Of a stretch of DNA of 6,847 nt, positions 5,944 through 6,847 are shown in pieces. The notes beneath the pieces are model-generated. The model worked only from the letters and a program-made list of their open reading frames with translations. It made no database searches and had not been told where the DNA came from. The stretch lies in assembly GCA_038199755.1 (NCBI GenBank), contig JBBPYR010000134.1, forward strand, positions 1 through 6,847. The letters run 5' to 3'. A program made the position numbers and the translations under genes. Source of the DNA: JBBPYR01 sp038199755 (GTDB lineage Bacteria > Chloroflexota > Ktedonobacteria > Ktedonobacterales > Ktedonobacteraceae). Each line of letters begins with the position of its first letter. The first letter of the stretch is position 1.

Positions 5944-6615
5944 ATGGTGCAGCAACCTCAACATTCACAATATCAGAATTGGCCTGGCTGGTCCACTATC
6001 CCCGCACGCCGCAATACCGCCTTTACCATCTGGCTCACTGGCCTCCCTGGTGTGGGCAAAACTACACAGGCACAGCTTGTGAAAAAAGCTCTGGCAGTGC
6101 GTGGCTACAAAGTCGAGACTATCGATAGCTATGTCCTCTCCACGTGGTTGCAGAAGGAACTCCATATAGAAGAAGTAGGGGAATATCCACGGAACGACTA
6201 CAGCCATACCGCTGGCTATGATGCCTTTGTGACCTACATCTGCTCAATTCTCGCACATAGCGGCATCATCACCATTACTACCGCCGTCTCGCCCTATCAA
6301 GTGGCGCGCATCTTCGCACGCGAACAGCTTGCCGCGTTTATAGAAGTCTACCTTTATTGTGACGCCCCTGAACGACATCGGCGTGTCTGCAAGCAAGAAC
6401 ATCTACCGCTCATGCAAGATCAGATTTATCAGTCACCAACAACACCAGAGCTACAACTTGACACCAGCACAGAAGCCGCCGAACGTACAGCCTTACACAT
6501 CGTAGAGTACCTGGAACTGCATGGCTACATTGCCCCCATATGGGAAATAAATGAGAGTGAAGCAGAGCTTGGGCAGATCAAGGCACGCCTGCAAGCATTA
6601 GGGTACCTGGAATAA
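5944..6615 (+). CDS. Divergent adenylylsulfate (APS) kinase-like P-loop protein
   Basis: The 223-residue product resembles APS kinase (CysC), which phosphorylates adenosine 5'-phosphosulfate at the 3' position with ATP. Seen: the Walker A motif GLPGVGKT (33-40) in TIWLTGLPGVGKTT; the strand/turn ITITTAVSPYQVARIFARE (110-127), matching the family's iSPyr..R..aRe segment; FIEVYLYCDAPE (132-143); and TPELQLDT (167-174), matching the usual PEl.ldT end. Odd: the DGD motif is IDSYV (60-64), with only its first Asp kept; the N-I-R-R APS-binding block is replaced by YPRNDYSHTAG; and the RDPKGLYKKA/FTGID region is missing. ATP binding is therefore likely kept while the acceptor may not be APS. The N-terminus has about 25 extra residues rich in Gln and Pro. 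No other sulfate-assimilation gene is in view. It is transcribed away from the kinase cluster. Confidence 0.78.
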   Translation: MVQQPQHSQYQNWPGWSTIPARRNTAFTIWLTGLPGVGKTTQAQLVKKALAVRGYKVETIDSYVLSTWLQKELHIEEVGEYPRNDYSHTAGYDAFVTYICSILAHSGIITITTAVSPYQVARIFAREQLAAFIEVYLYCDAPERHRRVCKQEHLPLMQDQIYQSPTTPELQLDTSTEAAERTALHIVEYLELHGYIAPIWEINESEAELGQIKARLQALGYLE

Positions 6616-6847
6616 CAGCCCCTAAATAACCGCCATCATCATCGGGATAGCTGCTCATATGGGTGTTGCACCTGTTACACTCATAGCTACTAGGAGCGGG
6701 ATTGGTCACGCCATCATGCATCGCATCGATATTGATTGTGCCACCATTACCTGGGCCAAAGAGGACGGCAATTACCCCTGCCGCGGCGAAGCTCGCCACA
6801 TTGTCGAGAATATACTATGCCCATCATAATAACTGCTTGGTTGCGCA
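6616..6847. other. Downstream region with conflicting short frames, no secure gene
   Basis: After the P-loop gene there are two overlapping short frames. The plus strand has a 56-codon frame from ATG 6659 to TAA 6829 (contains IDIDCATITWAKEDGNYP and RHIVENIL), without a clear Shine-Dalgarno. The minus strand has a 73-codon frame from GTG 6799 to 6578 that overlaps the end of the P-loop gene and has a CxxC-type ECNRCN. At most one is real. Both peptides look fairly natural, so this could be the decayed remnant of a gene. I see no terminator hairpin. Confidence 0.35.

Noticed and set aside
5965..6207. Minus-strand 80-codon frame inside the P-loop gene
   Set aside because: It is antisense to the Walker A-encoding region of a well-supported gene.
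1..6847. CRISPR array, tRNA, rRNA or insertion sequence
   Set aside because: No regularly spaced repeats, cloverleaf-like sequence, rRNA segments or transposase frame with terminal repeats were seen.

Overview
The window looks like a chromosomal segment of a Chloroflexota bacterium, most plausibly Ktedonobacteria. The reasons are a Hanks-type Ser/Thr kinase with a single membrane pass, a membrane protein of the type usually annotated 'baseplate J/gp47 family' in that group, a DinB-fold protein ending in the WADGTIGG...H...H pattern common there, and moderate base composition. This assignment is from memory of family patterns, not from a search.

Layout, left to right. Bases 1-1922 (minus strand, running off the left edge) encode a long membrane protein: a compact N-terminal cytoplasmic domain, a long low-complexity linker, one transmembrane helix and an exported beta-rich module. 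It has no stop inside the window. Bases 1923-2293 hold its upstream region and an AT-rich possible gene remnant. Bases 2294-5624 hold four closely spaced minus-strand genes. In transcription order they are a DUF6036-like nucleotidyltransferase (5624-5124), a 134-aa partner protein (5114-4710), a membrane Ser/Thr kinase (4674-2866) and a DinB/DfsB-like four-helix protein (2821-2294). The gaps are 9, 35 and 44 nt, so they could be one operon. Bases 5625-5943 are a divergent promoter region. Bases 5944-6615 (plus strand) encode a divergent APS-kinase-like P-loop protein. The last 230 bases have no securely called gene.

The most striking feature is that the kinase and the left-edge membrane protein share almost the same transmembrane plus extracytoplasmic module of about 207 residues (nt 2896-3516 and 114-734), while their cytoplasmic parts are unrelated. 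The kinase stops about 9 residues after the shared module; the other protein continues. The locus therefore looks like a signalling kinase that acquired, by duplication or gene conversion, the same outside domain as a neighbouring membrane protein. Upstream of the kinase is a nucleotidyltransferase pair that resembles a toxin-antitoxin module. A functional link between these parts is inference.
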